NCBI RefSeq assembly: GCF_031679605.1
Contig: NZ_CP117522.1
Location: 4,340,001 to 4,404,000 of the forward strand
Source of the DNA: Streptomyces luomodiensis
GTDB lineage: Bacteria; Actinomycetota; Actinomycetes; Streptomycetales; Streptomycetaceae
Reading direction: 5' to 3'
DNA: 64,000 nt
Below are positions 1 to 10,053 of this stretch, piece by piece. How positions within the stretch are numbered: the first letter of the stretch is position 1; each line of letters begins with the position of its first letter. Made by a program: the position numbers and the translations under genes. Under the pieces are notes generated by a model that searched no databases, was not told the DNA's origin, and saw only the letters and a list, made by a program, of their open reading frames with translations.

Positions 1-366
1 TTGTTTTCTCCGCCGTCTCTTTTCGGCCACCGTCTTCACCATGTGGCGGAAGTGTAGCGATGAGTACGCGTGCCCCCGACTTACCGGAACACCGCGCTCC
101 CCGTTACCAGAGGTAGCCCTGACCTGGTCTTTCTTGCTCAGAAGACCGCCGGGGCCGCCCACCCGGCGGACATCTCCGACACAGGGGGCCAGATACCTTC
201 ACCGGCGCCCGTCGGCGGCGAGTTGGGGAGGCGGCGTAAATGAGACAAGGCTCACGGCGGGCACGGCGACGGTACGCACCGGCCGGCGGAGCGTGCCAGC
301 GGCCCCGGGAACCGTTCCAGCGACCCCGGCAGCACCAGCACCGACCCGGTCCCGACCCGGTCCCGG
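1..366. other. Window-edge intergenic stretch, no convincing gene
   Basis: No reading frame here has convincing codon use or a recognisable product. The only ATG with a purine-rich site before it (position 60) gives 18 codons. The right end carries short direct repeats of a gacccggtccc type just past the amidase stop codon. The left edge may hold the tail or promoter of a gene outside the window. Confidence 0.4.
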
Positions 367-1770
367 CTAAAGCGAAGGCCAGCGCTCGTACCACCGCTGA
401 TCGGCCTCCAGCTGAGCCGCCAGCGAGATGAGCATGGGCTCACTGCCCGCCGGACCGAGGAACTGCGCGCCGAGGGGCAGCGTGCCCTCGGGGTCGGCGA
501 ACCCGGCGGGGACGTTCATCGCGGGCCAGCCCAGCACGTTCCACGGCCAGGCGTACGGGCACGCCGCGATCATCGCGCGGTCGGTCTGCCAACTCGACAG
601 CCGGGCCATGGCCCCGATCCGCAGCGGCGGTGTGGCCGTCGTCGGGGAGAGGACGACGTCGAAGCGCTGGAAGATCGCCCCGACCTGGCGCTGCAACGAC
701 TCCTCGTGCGCCCGCGCCCACCGCAGCGCGGCGCCGCCCAACAGGCGGCCGTTGCGGGCGGCGGAGCGGGTGCGGACGTCCAGCAGGAGCGGGTCGGGGA
801 CGCGGCCGGACCATTCCATGAGCCCGGCGGTGGCGCGCGGCAGGAAGGAGAGGCCCACCAGCCCGTAGCGCGGTTCGGCCGCCACGACCTCGTGACCGAG
901 GGCCGTCAGCCGCTCGGCGAGCCGGACGACCGAGGTCCGTACGACGGGGTCCAGTTTCTTCGGCGTACCCGTGAAGGCCGTCTTGAACGACAAGGCGATG
1001 CGCAGCCGCCCCGGATCGCGTTCCACGGCGGACAGCACATCCACCGGCTCCGGGCAGTGCAGATCCCCCTCGCAGTTGCCGCTCGCGACATGCAGCAACA
1101 GTGCCGCGTCGGCGACCGTACGGGCCAGCGGGCCCATGCAGGTGATGCCGTTGAAGGACTCCACGTCCGGCCAGGTGGAGATCCGGCCGCGCTGGGGCTT
1201 GATGCCGATGAGGTGCGTCCAGGCGGCGGGGATGCGGATCGAGCCCGCGCCGTCGGAGCCGAGCGCGGCGGGGACGAGACCGGCGGCGACGGCGGCCGCC
1301 GCGCCACCGGAGGAGCCGCCGGGGGTGTACGCCGGGTTCCAGGGGTTACGGGTGTCGCCGAAGGCGGGGCCCTCGGTGAACGGCCACTGGCCCAGCTCGG
1401 GGGTGTTGGTCTTGCCGACGATCACCGCCCCGGCCGCCCTCAGCCGCCGTACCGCCTCGCCGTCCGCCGCCTTGGCCGGGAAGTCGCCGCAGCAGCCGAA
1501 GGCGGTCGGCTCGCCCGCCACGTCCGTGTCGTCCTTGACCGCGATCGGCACCCCGAGCAGCGGCAGCCGCTCCCCCGCCGCCAGCCGCCGGTCGGCCTCG
1601 GCCGCCTCGCGCAGGGCGGCCTCGGCCCGGACGCGGCGGAACGCGTTCAGCGTGGGCTGCGTCTCGGCGATGCGCTCGAGCGCCTGCTCGACCAGTGCGC
1701 GGGAGGTCACCTCGCCGCCGGCCAGGGCGCGGACCCTCTCGCCGAGACCCTTGGGAATGACGCTGGTCAC
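367..1770 (-). CDS. Amidase-signature family amidohydrolase
   Basis: This protein of 467 residues belongs to the amidase-signature family, which hydrolyses carboxamide bonds with a Ser-cisSer-Lys triad. The catalytic lysine lies in AVKDDTDV, the glycine/serine-rich nucleophile loop in PGGSSGGAAAA, and the second serine motif in GSDGAGSIRIPAAW, in the family order and spacing. Length is normal for single-domain bacterial amidases. The GTG start is chosen because a GAGGAGG ribosome site lies 6 bases upstream. There is no signal peptide, so it should be cytoplasmic. It lacks the gatB/gatC neighbours expected of a Glu-tRNA amidotransferase subunit, so a general amidase is more likely; the substrate cannot be told from sequence. 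It appears monocistronic. Confidence 0.85.
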   Translation of the reverse strand: MTSVIPKGLGERVRALAGGEVTSRALVEQALERIAETQPTLNAFRRVRAEAALREAAEADRRLAAGERLPLLGVPIAVKDDTDVAGEPTAFGCCGDFPAKAADGEAVRRLRAAGAVIVGKTNTPELGQWPFTEGPAFGDTRNPWNPAYTPGGSSGGAAAAVAAGLVPAALGSDGAGSIRIPAAWTHLIGIKPQRGRISTWPDVESFNGITCMGPLARTVADAALLLHVASGNCEGDLHCPEPVDVLSAVERDPGRLRIALSFKTAFTGTPKKLDPVVRTSVVRLAERLTALGHEVVAAEPRYGLVGLSFLPRATAGLMEWSGRVPDPLLLDVRTRSAARNGRLLGGAALRWARAHEESLQRQVGAIFQRFDVVLSPTTATPPLRIGAMARLSSWQTDRAMIAACPYAWPWNVLGWPAMNVPAGFADPEGTLPLGAQFLGPAGSEPMLISLAAQLEADQRWYERWPSL

Positions 1771-1920
1771 CGGGGACCTCCTCGGGTGAGTTCGGCCACT
1801 TCCCCTTTACCGCAGGTGGCTTCTCCGCGCACCCTGGGCACCGGTGATGACCTGTTTACTCAACTTTCACCACGTTCACCACTTGCATCACGATCATCGC
1901 TGAGCACAGAGGACACCCGC

Positions 1921-2067
1921 ATGACCGACATCGCGGCGCGCCGCACGGGCCCCCACTCCCGCACCGGAGGCCCCTCCGACGACCACGACCACCTGGTGGA
2001 GCACCTGTGCGGCTGGGCCCTCGTCGTCGTCCTCGCGATGCTCACCGTCCAGCTCGGGCTGTTCTAG
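1921..2067 (+). CDS. Small single-pass membrane protein
   Basis: This 48-residue protein has a polar, Arg/Gly/Asp-rich N-terminal half and one C-terminal hydrophobic helix (roughly residues 31-48, ending in QLGLF). A purine-rich site (agagga) precedes the ATG. From memory it resembles the short SCO1431-type membrane peptides of Streptomyces, which share an RTGGP motif followed by a GWxLVVVLAMLxxQLGL helix; I could not verify this by search. Function is unknown. It lies divergent to the amidase and 127 bases before the B3/B4 gene. Confidence 0.6.
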   Translation: MTDIAARRTGPHSRTGGPSDDHDHLVEHLCGWALVVVLAMLTVQLGLF

Positions 2068-2194
2068 CGGTACGCGGTCACACCACGAACGCCGGTACGT
2101 ACGCACGCCGACTGCACACGGCCGTACATCACACTGCACTCTGCCGTATGGCATATTGGACCACCTGAACGGCAGTACCGGCCCGAGGAGAGAC

Positions 2195-2908
2195 ATGACG
2201 ACCGACACCGCAGGCTGGCTGGACTCCGCCGCCATCGACCCCGCGGTGCACGCCCTGCGCCCGGACTACCGCGCGCTGCTCATCACCGCCGAGGGGCTGC
2301 GCCCCGGCCCGAGCGACGAACTGAGCGAGCGGCTGCTGGCCGATGCCGAGTCGGCGGCGCGGGAGCGGTTCGGGGACGGGCCGGTGGAGGAGCATCCGCA
2401 TCTGGCCGCCTGGCGGGAGGCGTTCCGCGCCTTCGGGGCGAAGCCGCAGCGCACCCGGCCCAGCGCGGAGGCGCTGCTGCGCCGGGTGTCCGCCGGACTG
2501 CCCCGGGTGGACCGGCTGACCGACATCTACAACGCGATCTCGGTCGGGCATGTGATCCCGCTGGGCGGCGAGGACCTCTCCCATTACGTGGGCGCGGCCC
2601 GGCTCGTGCGCGCCGAGGGCGACGAGACCTTCGAGACGACGGCCGGGGGCGAGCCCGTGGTGGAGCACCCGGCGCCCGGCGAGGTGGTGTGGCGGGACGA
2701 CGCGGGCGTCACCTGCCGCCGCTGGAACTGGCGCCAGTGCACCCGCACCCGGCTCACCCACGACACCACCCGGGCGATGTTCGTGCTGGACGCGCTGGGC
2801 CCGATGGACGACACCGCGCTGAAGGCCGCCGGTGATCAGCTCATGGAGGCGCTGACGGACTCCAGCCCGGGGGTGACGATCGCCGCCAGGCTGCTGGGCG
2901 CCGCCTAG
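2195..2908 (+). CDS. B3/B4 tRNA-binding-domain protein (PheT-editing-like)
   Basis: This 237-residue protein matches the stand-alone B3/B4 domain, the module that in the phenylalanyl-tRNA synthetase beta chain deacylates mischarged tRNA. Family features visible are the AFGAKPQRTRPSAEALLRR block, LTDIYNAISVGHVIPLGGED, and the WRDDAGVTCRRWNWRQC core followed by a conserved T-rich strand. Stand-alone versions are presumed to act in trans or to bind nucleotides or amino acids, but this is family inference. The ATG at 2195 is preferred over an in-frame ATG 39 bases upstream because gaggaga sits directly before it. The stop codon overlaps the stop of the convergent zinc-ribbon gene in a shared CTAG. 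Confidence 0.8.
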   Translation: MTTDTAGWLDSAAIDPAVHALRPDYRALLITAEGLRPGPSDELSERLLADAESAARERFGDGPVEEHPHLAAWREAFRAFGAKPQRTRPSAEALLRRVSAGLPRVDRLTDIYNAISVGHVIPLGGEDLSHYVGAARLVRAEGDETFETTAGGEPVVEHPAPGEVVWRDDAGVTCRRWNWRQCTRTRLTHDTTRAMFVLDALGPMDDTALKAAGDQLMEALTDSSPGVTIAARLLGAA

Positions 2909-3120
2909 AACAGCGCCTGCTGCCCCGGCGTGGGCGGCTCGTCCTCCCCGAACAGCTTCGGCGGGGTGGTGAGCAGCGGCGCCATCCGCCGCGAGCCGGG
3001 GCAGGAGATCAGCTCATAGCCGGCGCGCCGCCCCGGCGGGTCGTGGCGGGCGAAGCGCCCGCCGACGACCGCGATCTCACGGGTGCAGACCGGGCAGGTG
3101 CGGCGGGGTGACGACGACAT
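2905..3120 (-). CDS. Small zinc-ribbon-like hypothetical protein
   Basis: This 71-residue protein has a CPVC knuckle near the N terminus and further Cys and His residues (ISCPGS, RHDPPG), suggesting a small metal-binding fold. It ends in a proline-rich tail. The ATG at 3120 is chosen over a longer frame that runs into the upstream repeat array, because the upstream part is just translated minisatellite. Similar short proteins occur in streptomycetes as hypotheticals. No function can be assigned. Confidence 0.6.
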   Translation of the reverse strand: MSSSPRRTCPVCTREIAVVGGRFARHDPPGRRAGYELISCPGSRRMAPLLTTPPKLFGEDEPPTPGQQALF

Positions 3121-3190
3121 GGCTCCAGTGTCACCCACACCCCTGACAACGAGCCCGGGACGACCAGCCCCGGCGACCCTGCCCAGCCCT

Positions 3191-3660
3191 GGCGGTGCGC
3201 CACACCCACGGCCGCCCTCTGGCGATGCGCCACACCGCACGGCCGCTCCCTAGCGGTGCGCCACACCCACGGCCCACCCCTGGCGGTACACCACACCGCG
3301 CGGCCCGCCCCTGGCGGTACACCACACCGCACGGCCCGCCCCTGGCGATGCGCCACACCGCACGGCCCGACCCACGCGACCCGACCCCACAGACCCGCCC
3401 CTGGCGATGCGCCACACCGCACGGCCCGACCCACGCGACCCGACCCCACAGACCCGCCCCTGGCGATGCGCCACACCGCACGGCCCGCTCCTTAGCGGTG
3501 CACCACACCGCACGGCCCACCCCCTAGCGGTGCACCACACCGCACGGCCCACCCCCTCGCGGTGCACCACACCGCGCGGCCCGCTCCCTAGCGGTGCACC
3601 ACACCGCGCGGCCCACCCCCTGGCGATGCGCCACACCGCACGGCCCGCCCCCTCGCGGCC
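3191..3660. repeat. Minisatellite array, about 13 units of 30-32 bp
   Basis: About thirteen imperfect tandem copies of a unit resembling ggcgatgcgccacaccgcac plus a C-rich tail (gcccgcccct). Unit starts fall near 3191, 3221, 3252, 3282, 3313, 3344, 3403, 3462, 3494, 3526, 3558, 3590 and 3622. Two units are extended to 59 bp by an identical 28-bp insert. All six frames are nearly open because of composition, giving repetitive Arg/Pro/His peptides that look non-coding. It lies between the 3' end of the mutase gene and the promoter side of the zinc-ribbon gene. Confidence 0.9.
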
Positions 3661-3739
3661 CGCCCCGTGCCCCGACCCCCCACAGACCCGGCCCCACGCG
3701 GATTCACCCCGCGACCCGACCCCACACGGTCCCGCCCCA

Positions 3740-3778
3740 CACAGCCCCGGCCCCGCGAAGCGCGGGGCCGGGGCTGTG
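3740..3778 (-). terminator. Strong hairpin terminator after the mutase gene
   Basis: A perfect 18-bp inverted repeat (3740-3757 with 3761-3778) closes a three-base aag loop. It sits 57 bases downstream of the mutase stop codon, with no T tract, as is common for streptomycete terminators. It may also insulate the minisatellite array. Confidence 0.8.
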
Positions 3779-3834
3779 GGCGGACTGCCCCCTCGCACCG
3801 CCCCCCTCGCACCGTCCACGCCGTCACGGCTGCC

Positions 3835-5424
<1,590 letters not shown>

Positions 5425-5558
5425 GGGTCCACGCCTCCTGATGGCTGATACCGGGTCCTCTTCCGCTAGGGGGCCTCCTACACAGCATGCGTCGAGGTTC
5501 GCCCCGTGGCAGCCCCGGGAAGCATTCAGGGCAAAAGATCAGTGGAGTGGGGGGTCGG

Positions 5559-6461
5559 ATGCACCGGACAGCGGTGGTCGGCACGGCGCTGGCCACAGCC
5601 ACGGCGGCGGCACTGATCGCGGGGTGCCGGGCGGGCGAGACGACCGTGGACGGCCGGGGGCAGGAGAGACCCCGGGCACGGGCCGACACCAGCGCGTCCG
5701 CGCGGGAGACGCCCCGGCCGCGTCGCACCTTCACCCACGAACCGACGGCCGAGCCCTCGGCCAAGGCCGTGGTGCGCTCACCGCGCACCACCGAGCCCGC
5801 CCCACCACGGCGCACCGCGCCGAGGGTGGCCCCACCGGTCATCGCCTTCGGCACCACCTCGGACCGCGTGCGCGAGCTCCAGGCCCGGCTGCGCGCGCTG
5901 GGCCTCTTCCACCGCAATCCGACCGGCTACTTCGGCACCGTCACGCAGGCGTCGGTCAGCGCCTACCAGCGCGGCCACGGCCTGACGGCCACCGGCTCGG
6001 TGGACCAGCGCACCTGGGCCTCACTGCGCTCGGCGACCAAGACGCCCAGCCACGACGCGCTGTATCCGCCGACCACGCTCCCCCTGGCCAAGCCGGATCC
6101 GCGGTGCAAGACCGGCCGGGTGCTGTGCATCAGCAAGAGCAGCCGCACTCTGGCCTGGATGATCAACGGCCGGGTGGTGTCGGCGATGGACGTGCGCTTC
6201 GGCTCGGAGTACACCCCGACCCGGGAGGGGCTGTTCCAGGTCAACTTCAAGAGCCGGGACCATGTGTCGACGATCTATGACACCCCGATGCCGTATGCGA
6301 TGTTCTTCAGCGGCGGCCAGGCGGTGCACTATTCGGCGGACTTCGCCGCCCGCGGCTACAGCGGCGCCTCGCACGGCTGTGTGAACGTCCGGGACAAGAA
6401 GAAGATCGCCGCACTCTTCGACCAGGTGAAGGCGGGCGACAAGGTCGTGGTCTACAAGTGA
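5559..6461 (+). CDS. L,D-transpeptidase lipoprotein with peptidoglycan-binding domain
   Basis: This 300-residue exported protein begins with a lipoprotein signal (LIAGC, lipidated Cys23). A Pro/Arg/Thr-rich linker follows, then a PG_binding_1 domain (about residues 98-156, DRVRELQARLRALG and AYQRGHGL), and a C-terminal YkuD domain with the catalytic SHGCVN motif (Cys274). It should form 3-3 crosslinks or attach proteins to meso/LL-diaminopimelate in the cell wall. The ATG at 5559 is selected because it gives the lipoprotein signal, although an in-frame ATG lies 72 bases upstream. It is divergent from the mutase gene and convergent with the regulator below, with a hairpin between. Confidence 0.88.
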   Translation: MHRTAVVGTALATATAAALIAGCRAGETTVDGRGQERPRARADTSASARETPRPRRTFTHEPTAEPSAKAVVRSPRTTEPAPPRRTAPRVAPPVIAFGTTSDRVRELQARLRALGLFHRNPTGYFGTVTQASVSAYQRGHGLTATGSVDQRTWASLRSATKTPSHDALYPPTTLPLAKPDPRCKTGRVLCISKSSRTLAWMINGRVVSAMDVRFGSEYTPTREGLFQVNFKSRDHVSTIYDTPMPYAMFFSGGQAVHYSADFAARGYSGASHGCVNVRDKKKIAALFDQVKAGDKVVVYK

Positions 6462-6525
6462 GCTACCGGTGAGCTGCCGGTGAGCCGTGCGGCGCGGCCG
6501 GCTCGACCGGCACGGGCGGGAAAGG

Positions 6526-6564
6526 GGCGCGGGCAGAGCCGGGGGAACGTGCTCTGCCCGCGCC
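6526..6564. terminator. Bidirectional hairpin between convergent genes
   Basis: A perfect 14-bp inverted repeat (6526-6539 with 6551-6564) with an 11-base loop lies between the transpeptidase (+) and the membrane regulator (-), and can stop transcription from both sides. Confidence 0.7.
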
Positions 6565-6696
6565 GGATGCGCGGAGCCGTCGGTACGGGGGGAACCTCGG
6601 CTCCCGCGCGGCCGATGACCAGTCGGCCCGTTTCTTTCAGCGTCACCACCCGCAAAAACGTCACACCTGGCTGCTGACGCCTCTGCCCTCACCCGT

Positions 6697-7878
6697 TCAC
6701 CCGCTGGTCGTGGGGTCGGCCGAAGCAGACGAACCCGTCGATGTCACGGGGTCCGTCGACGTCACGGAGTCACCCGGCGTCGATGGCGTGGTGCCGGAGC
6801 CGGAGCCGGAGTCGGTGCCGGTGCCGGAACCCGAGCCGGTACCGGGGTCGCTCGGCGTATCGGTGGTGTCGGGCGGAGGGGGCGGCGCCGCGGAGTCGCC
6901 GCCCCCCTCGTCATTTCCCGCGTCGTCACCGCCGTCCGAACCGGTGTCGGTGCCGTCCGAACCGGTGTCGGTGCGCGGCCCGCCCCCACTGTCCCCGGCG
7001 AGGATCTCGGTGCAGTAGCCATGGATGGCGGACGCGCCCCCGGCCGCCTTCGTCAGCTTCTTCAGCGACTTCTCGTCGAGGTCCGCGCCCGTGCCGGACT
7101 CCGACGCCAGATACCGGGTGCAGACGTCGAGGGCCCATTGCGGAACGCCGGGGCTCCCGTTCGAGGAGGGGTTCTCCGTCTTGCCGCTGTCGCCCTTGCC
7201 CTCGTTCTCGCCGCTGTTCCCCTTGTTCTCGCCCTTGTGTTGTCCCTTGTTCGCGCCGTCGTCCCCGGGGTCGGAGGAGGCCGCTCCGCCCTGGGCGCCG
7301 TTCGCGCCCACGTCGCTGGCATCGTTGTCGGACGAGCCGCTGGGGTCGGGCGTCGTACCGCCGTCCTTCGAGATCTCCGGACGGGCGGACACCCCGCCGG
7401 GTCCGGTCCCCGACATGCTCACCGAGGGGCCCGGTGTGCCGTCGCTCTGGCCGAACGGGGTCGGCAGCACACCCGCCGCCGCCGCGACCGCGAACCCGCT
7501 CAGCGCGCACCCGGCCACCGCCGCGACCATGCCCGCGCGCAGCGGGCGGCGCAGCCGCGGCTGCCGCTCCTTGAGCCGCCGGATCCGGCACAGCCGCCGG
7601 ACGGTACCCATCCCGGCCACGGCCTCCGCCTCGGCGCGGGCCGCCCGGAAGGCGGCCACGGCCGCGTCCTCGCCCGGAAGCGGGGACGCGTCGGCGCGGG
7701 CCGTGGGGCGGGCCGCGTCGGCGACGGCGCTGAGCACGGCCGCCAACCGTTCCGCTTCGGCATATGACTGGTCACCCCGGCCGTCGGGGGCCACGGGCTG
7801 CCCCTCGACCGGTTCGCCGCGAAGCAACCGCTCCGCGGCACTGTCATCCAGCCAGCTGTAGCGGTGGTCTTCGGCCAT
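6697..7878 (-). CDS. Putative membrane regulator (anti-sigma-like) with Gly/Asp/Ser-rich tail
   Basis: This 393-residue protein has an N-terminal cytoplasmic part of about 115 residues starting MAEDHRYSW, with Ala/Glu-rich helices, one transmembrane helix (about 118-140), and a long extracytoplasmic region. The tail is low-complexity (Asn/Glu/Gly/Lys repeats, then DTGSDG and GTGSGSG runs) around a short ordered island with two cysteines (DVCTRYLA and HGYCTEIL). The start codon overlaps the sigma-factor stop as TGATG, implying translational coupling, so an anti-sigma role is inferred from position. No HxxxCxxC zinc anti-sigma motif is visible, and a GTG three bases upstream is an alternative start. 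Membership of a known anti-sigma family is unproven. Confidence 0.65.
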   Translation of the reverse strand: MAEDHRYSWLDDSAAERLLRGEPVEGQPVAPDGRGDQSYAEAERLAAVLSAVADAARPTARADASPLPGEDAAVAAFRAARAEAEAVAGMGTVRRLCRIRRLKERQPRLRRPLRAGMVAAVAGCALSGFAVAAAAGVLPTPFGQSDGTPGPSVSMSGTGPGGVSARPEISKDGGTTPDPSGSSDNDASDVGANGAQGGAASSDPGDDGANKGQHKGENKGNSGENEGKGDSGKTENPSSNGSPGVPQWALDVCTRYLASESGTGADLDEKSLKKLTKAAGGASAIHGYCTEILAGDSGGGPRTDTGSDGTDTGSDGGDDAGNDEGGGDSAAPPPPPDTTDTPSDPGTGSGSGTGTDSGSGSGTTPSTPGDSVTSTDPVTSTGSSASADPTTSG

Positions 7879-8579
7879 CACATGTCCTTCTGCGTTGGCG
7901 CGCGTGAATCCGTCACACCAGCAGACTTCGCCACACCCGGCTTGGTTGCGCCGCCGCCGTGTGACTCACGTTGCCCCGGGATGCCGTCGAGCACCCCCGG
8001 ATCGCCCCCGGGCACCGGTCCGATCAGGTCGGCGAGCCGCCGCAGGCCCCGGTGGGCCGCGGTGCGCACCGCCCCCGGCCGCTTGCCGAGCACCGCGGCC
8101 GCGCTCTTGGCGTCGAGGCCGAGGACCACCCGGAGCACCACCGCCTCGGCCTGGTCCTGCGGCAGCTGGGCGATCAGCCCGAGCGCCCGGCCGGTGCCGA
8201 CGGCCGCCATCGCCTCCCCGGCCGTGTCCGCGTCGGAGGCGCGGAACTCCAGCTCCGACTCGTCGCCGCCGATGACCGGGCGGCGTCCGCGCATCCGTAT
8301 GTGATCCAGTGCGCGGTTGCGGGCGATCCGGGCCGCCCAGCCCCGGAAGCGGTCGGCGTCGCCGCTGAAGCGCTGCAGGTCGCGCGCGATCTGCAACCAC
8401 GCTTCGGAGGTGATGTCCTCCGCGTCTCCGTCACCGACCAGCGTGCGCACATAGCCGAGGAGGCGAGGGTGCACGGACCGGTACACGGTCCGGAAGGCGG
8501 TCTCGTCCCCCTTCTGCGCCGCGCTCACCGCGGCGGTCAGTTCCGCGTCGTCCCCCTGCACGCTCTCTTCCTGCCCCAC
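7878..8579 (-). CDS. ECF RNA polymerase sigma factor
   Basis: This protein of 233 residues has region 2 (about residues 30-95, with EDITSEAWLQIARDLQRF and FRGWAARIARNRALDHIR) and region 4 (about 135-185, with LPQDQAEAVVLRVVLGL and a KSAAAVLGKRPGAVRTAAHRG helix-turn-helix). It ends in a 45-residue polar tail. It should direct core RNA polymerase to a small stress regulon, probably including its own operon. The GTG at 8579 has a weak ribosome site; a GTG 18 bases downstream follows ggaagaga and may be the true start. It overlaps the membrane regulator downstream and lies 42 bases after the DUF4328 gene, so the three may be one operon. Confidence 0.88.
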   Translation of the reverse strand: MGQEESVQGDDAELTAAVSAAQKGDETAFRTVYRSVHPRLLGYVRTLVGDGDAEDITSEAWLQIARDLQRFSGDADRFRGWAARIARNRALDHIRMRGRRPVIGGDESELEFRASDADTAGEAMAAVGTGRALGLIAQLPQDQAEAVVLRVVLGLDAKSAAAVLGKRPGAVRTAAHRGLRRLADLIGPVPGGDPGVLDGIPGQRESHGGGATKPGVAKSAGVTDSRAPTQKDM

Positions 8580-8621
8580 TTGGAGAATCCGTGGTCCAGT
8601 CGATTCCGGCGTACCCGCGGG

Positions 8622-9635
8622 CTAGCCCTGCCCGTAGGGCGGGTACTGCTGACCGGGCTGGCCGGGCGGCGGGGTCGGCGGCATCTGGGGAGCACCATAC
8701 GGGGCGGGCCCGGGTGCCGGGGCGCCGTACGGGTTCGGCGCGGACATGCCGTACGGCGCCGGGCCGGCCGGCTGCGGCGGCAGCGAGGCCCGCTGCTCCT
8801 GCATCGCGGTGATCTGCCGGACCAGCAGCAGCGCGAGGACCGCGGCGGCGACGAAGATCATGATGGCGACCATGTCGAAGGCCAGGATGGAGTGCAGGCT
8901 CTCGATGTCGCTCTTGGCCTCGGAGGGAGTAGGGGAGTAGTCATCGCTCTCGACCTTGGCCCGCAGAATGTTGTACCGGAGGCCGCTGATGGCGTTGGCG
9001 ACCAGCGCGACGATCCAGGTCACCCACCAGCCGTTGAGCAGACCGCGGCTGACCGCGTGCGGCCCCTGCGGGGAGCTGGCGCGCCAGATGTCGTTGGCGA
9101 TCTGCTTGGGGAACCAGAGGTTGACCACCGGGGTGAACCACGAACCGGCCGCCCAGCCGCTGCCGAAGCGGTGCTGACCGGGTGCGAAGACCTCGGCGTT
9201 CAGCCGCAGCCGGCGGAACCAGATGGCCCAGACGACGGCGATCGCGAGGGTGATCAGCGAGTAGATGATCCGCGCCGTGGTGAACATGTCATCGGCGTCG
9301 TCGAGGTCGCTCTGGCTGAAGGAGACCGACTTGCCCTCGATGGCATCGAGCATGTCCCCGAGCACGCCGAACTGGTTGGAGCGCGCCACGAACAGGAAGA
9401 TCAGCGCCGGCAGCACCACACCGAAGAGCACCACGAGCGTGGTGGAAAGGCCGCGCCGCAGATCGACCCCGCCGGCCGGCATGCCCATCGGCGGGGCCGC
9501 CGGGTAGCCGCCGGGCATCGGCGGCGTCTGCGGCGGGACCGACGGCTGCTGGAGCTGCTGCTGGTAGGTTCCGCATGCGGCACAGCGCCCGTCGGGGCCG
9601 ACGGCGACAGCCCGGCAGTTCCCACACGGATACAT
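8622..9635 (-). CDS. DUF4328 multi-pass membrane protein with N-terminal zinc ribbon
   Basis: This 337-residue protein starts with a CGNC...CAACG zinc-ribbon pair, followed by a Pro/Gln/Gly-rich stretch, then about five hydrophobic helices forming the DUF4328 core (RRLRLNAEVF, SGWAAGSWFTPVVNLWFPKQI, WRASSP, LLNGWWVTWIVAL), and ends in a Pro/Tyr/Gly/Ala-rich tail. It sits in the membrane with disordered tails at both ends. The function of DUF4328 is unknown. The ATG at 9635 follows a GGGGGA site. It is transcribed toward the ECF sigma gene. Confidence 0.85.
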   Translation of the reverse strand: MYPCGNCRAVAVGPDGRCAACGTYQQQLQQPSVPPQTPPMPGGYPAAPPMGMPAGGVDLRRGLSTTLVVLFGVVLPALIFLFVARSNQFGVLGDMLDAIEGKSVSFSQSDLDDADDMFTTARIIYSLITLAIAVVWAIWFRRLRLNAEVFAPGQHRFGSGWAAGSWFTPVVNLWFPKQIANDIWRASSPQGPHAVSRGLLNGWWVTWIVALVANAISGLRYNILRAKVESDDYSPTPSEAKSDIESLHSILAFDMVAIMIFVAAAVLALLLVRQITAMQEQRASLPPQPAGPAPYGMSAPNPYGAPAPGPAPYGAPQMPPTPPPGQPGQQYPPYGQG

Positions 9636-9789
9636 GGTCTTCGAGTCCCCCTGGGAACGTGGCCCGCTCCAGACCACGCGAGAAAATAAGCCTCTGCCCG
9701 CGCCCGGAGCGCGGACCTGCACGTTACGGGCATCCGACCGGTCACGTCCAGAGCGGAACCGGCCCCTGGACGCGGGGTGAACTCCCCGG

Positions 9790-9925
9790 TTTTCGTGCAA
9801 GGGGAGGTGTGACGGAATCGAAGCGTGCGACGCTGTAAGGAGTACGAGCCCTTCGCGGGCTCTCCCTGGACGACGGTCGGGGCCTCTCCTGTGGGGGGTG
9901 GCGGCCCCGACCGTCCTTTCTTTTC
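9790..9925 (+). ncRNA. Candidate small structured RNA (low confidence)
   Basis: In a gap flanked only by minus-strand genes, the plus strand shows consecutive hairpins: gcgt/acgc near 9823, gagccc-ttcgc-gggctc at 9846-9862, and a 13-bp stem at 9872-9915 followed by a T-rich run (ctttctttt). Such a U-tract on the plus strand is unusual in this genome and implies a plus-strand transcript. A nine-codon GTG frame (9809-9838) follows ggggagg, but with only one base between them. No known RNA family was recognised. Confidence 0.3.
9872..9924 (+). terminator. Rho-independent-type terminator with T tract
   Basis: Perfect 13-bp stem (9872-9884 with 9903-9915), 18-base loop, then ctttctttt on the plus strand. 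It could also stop minus-strand transcription from the hexosaminidase gene, whose stop codon is at 10054, but the T tract has plus polarity. Confidence 0.6.
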
Positions 9926-10053
9926 CCAGCCCGCCCAGCAGCCTCCGCAGACCGCTCAGCACGTGCCTCAGCCCGCCCAGCACGCCTCTCGGCCCCGCCC
10001 AGCACGTGCCCCAGCCCGCGCGGCACGCCCTCTCAGCAGGCCCGGCACGCGTC

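Noticed and set aside
3191..3660. CRISPR-like array
   Set aside because: Units are contiguous and degenerate with no unique spacers and no cas genes nearby; it is a minisatellite.
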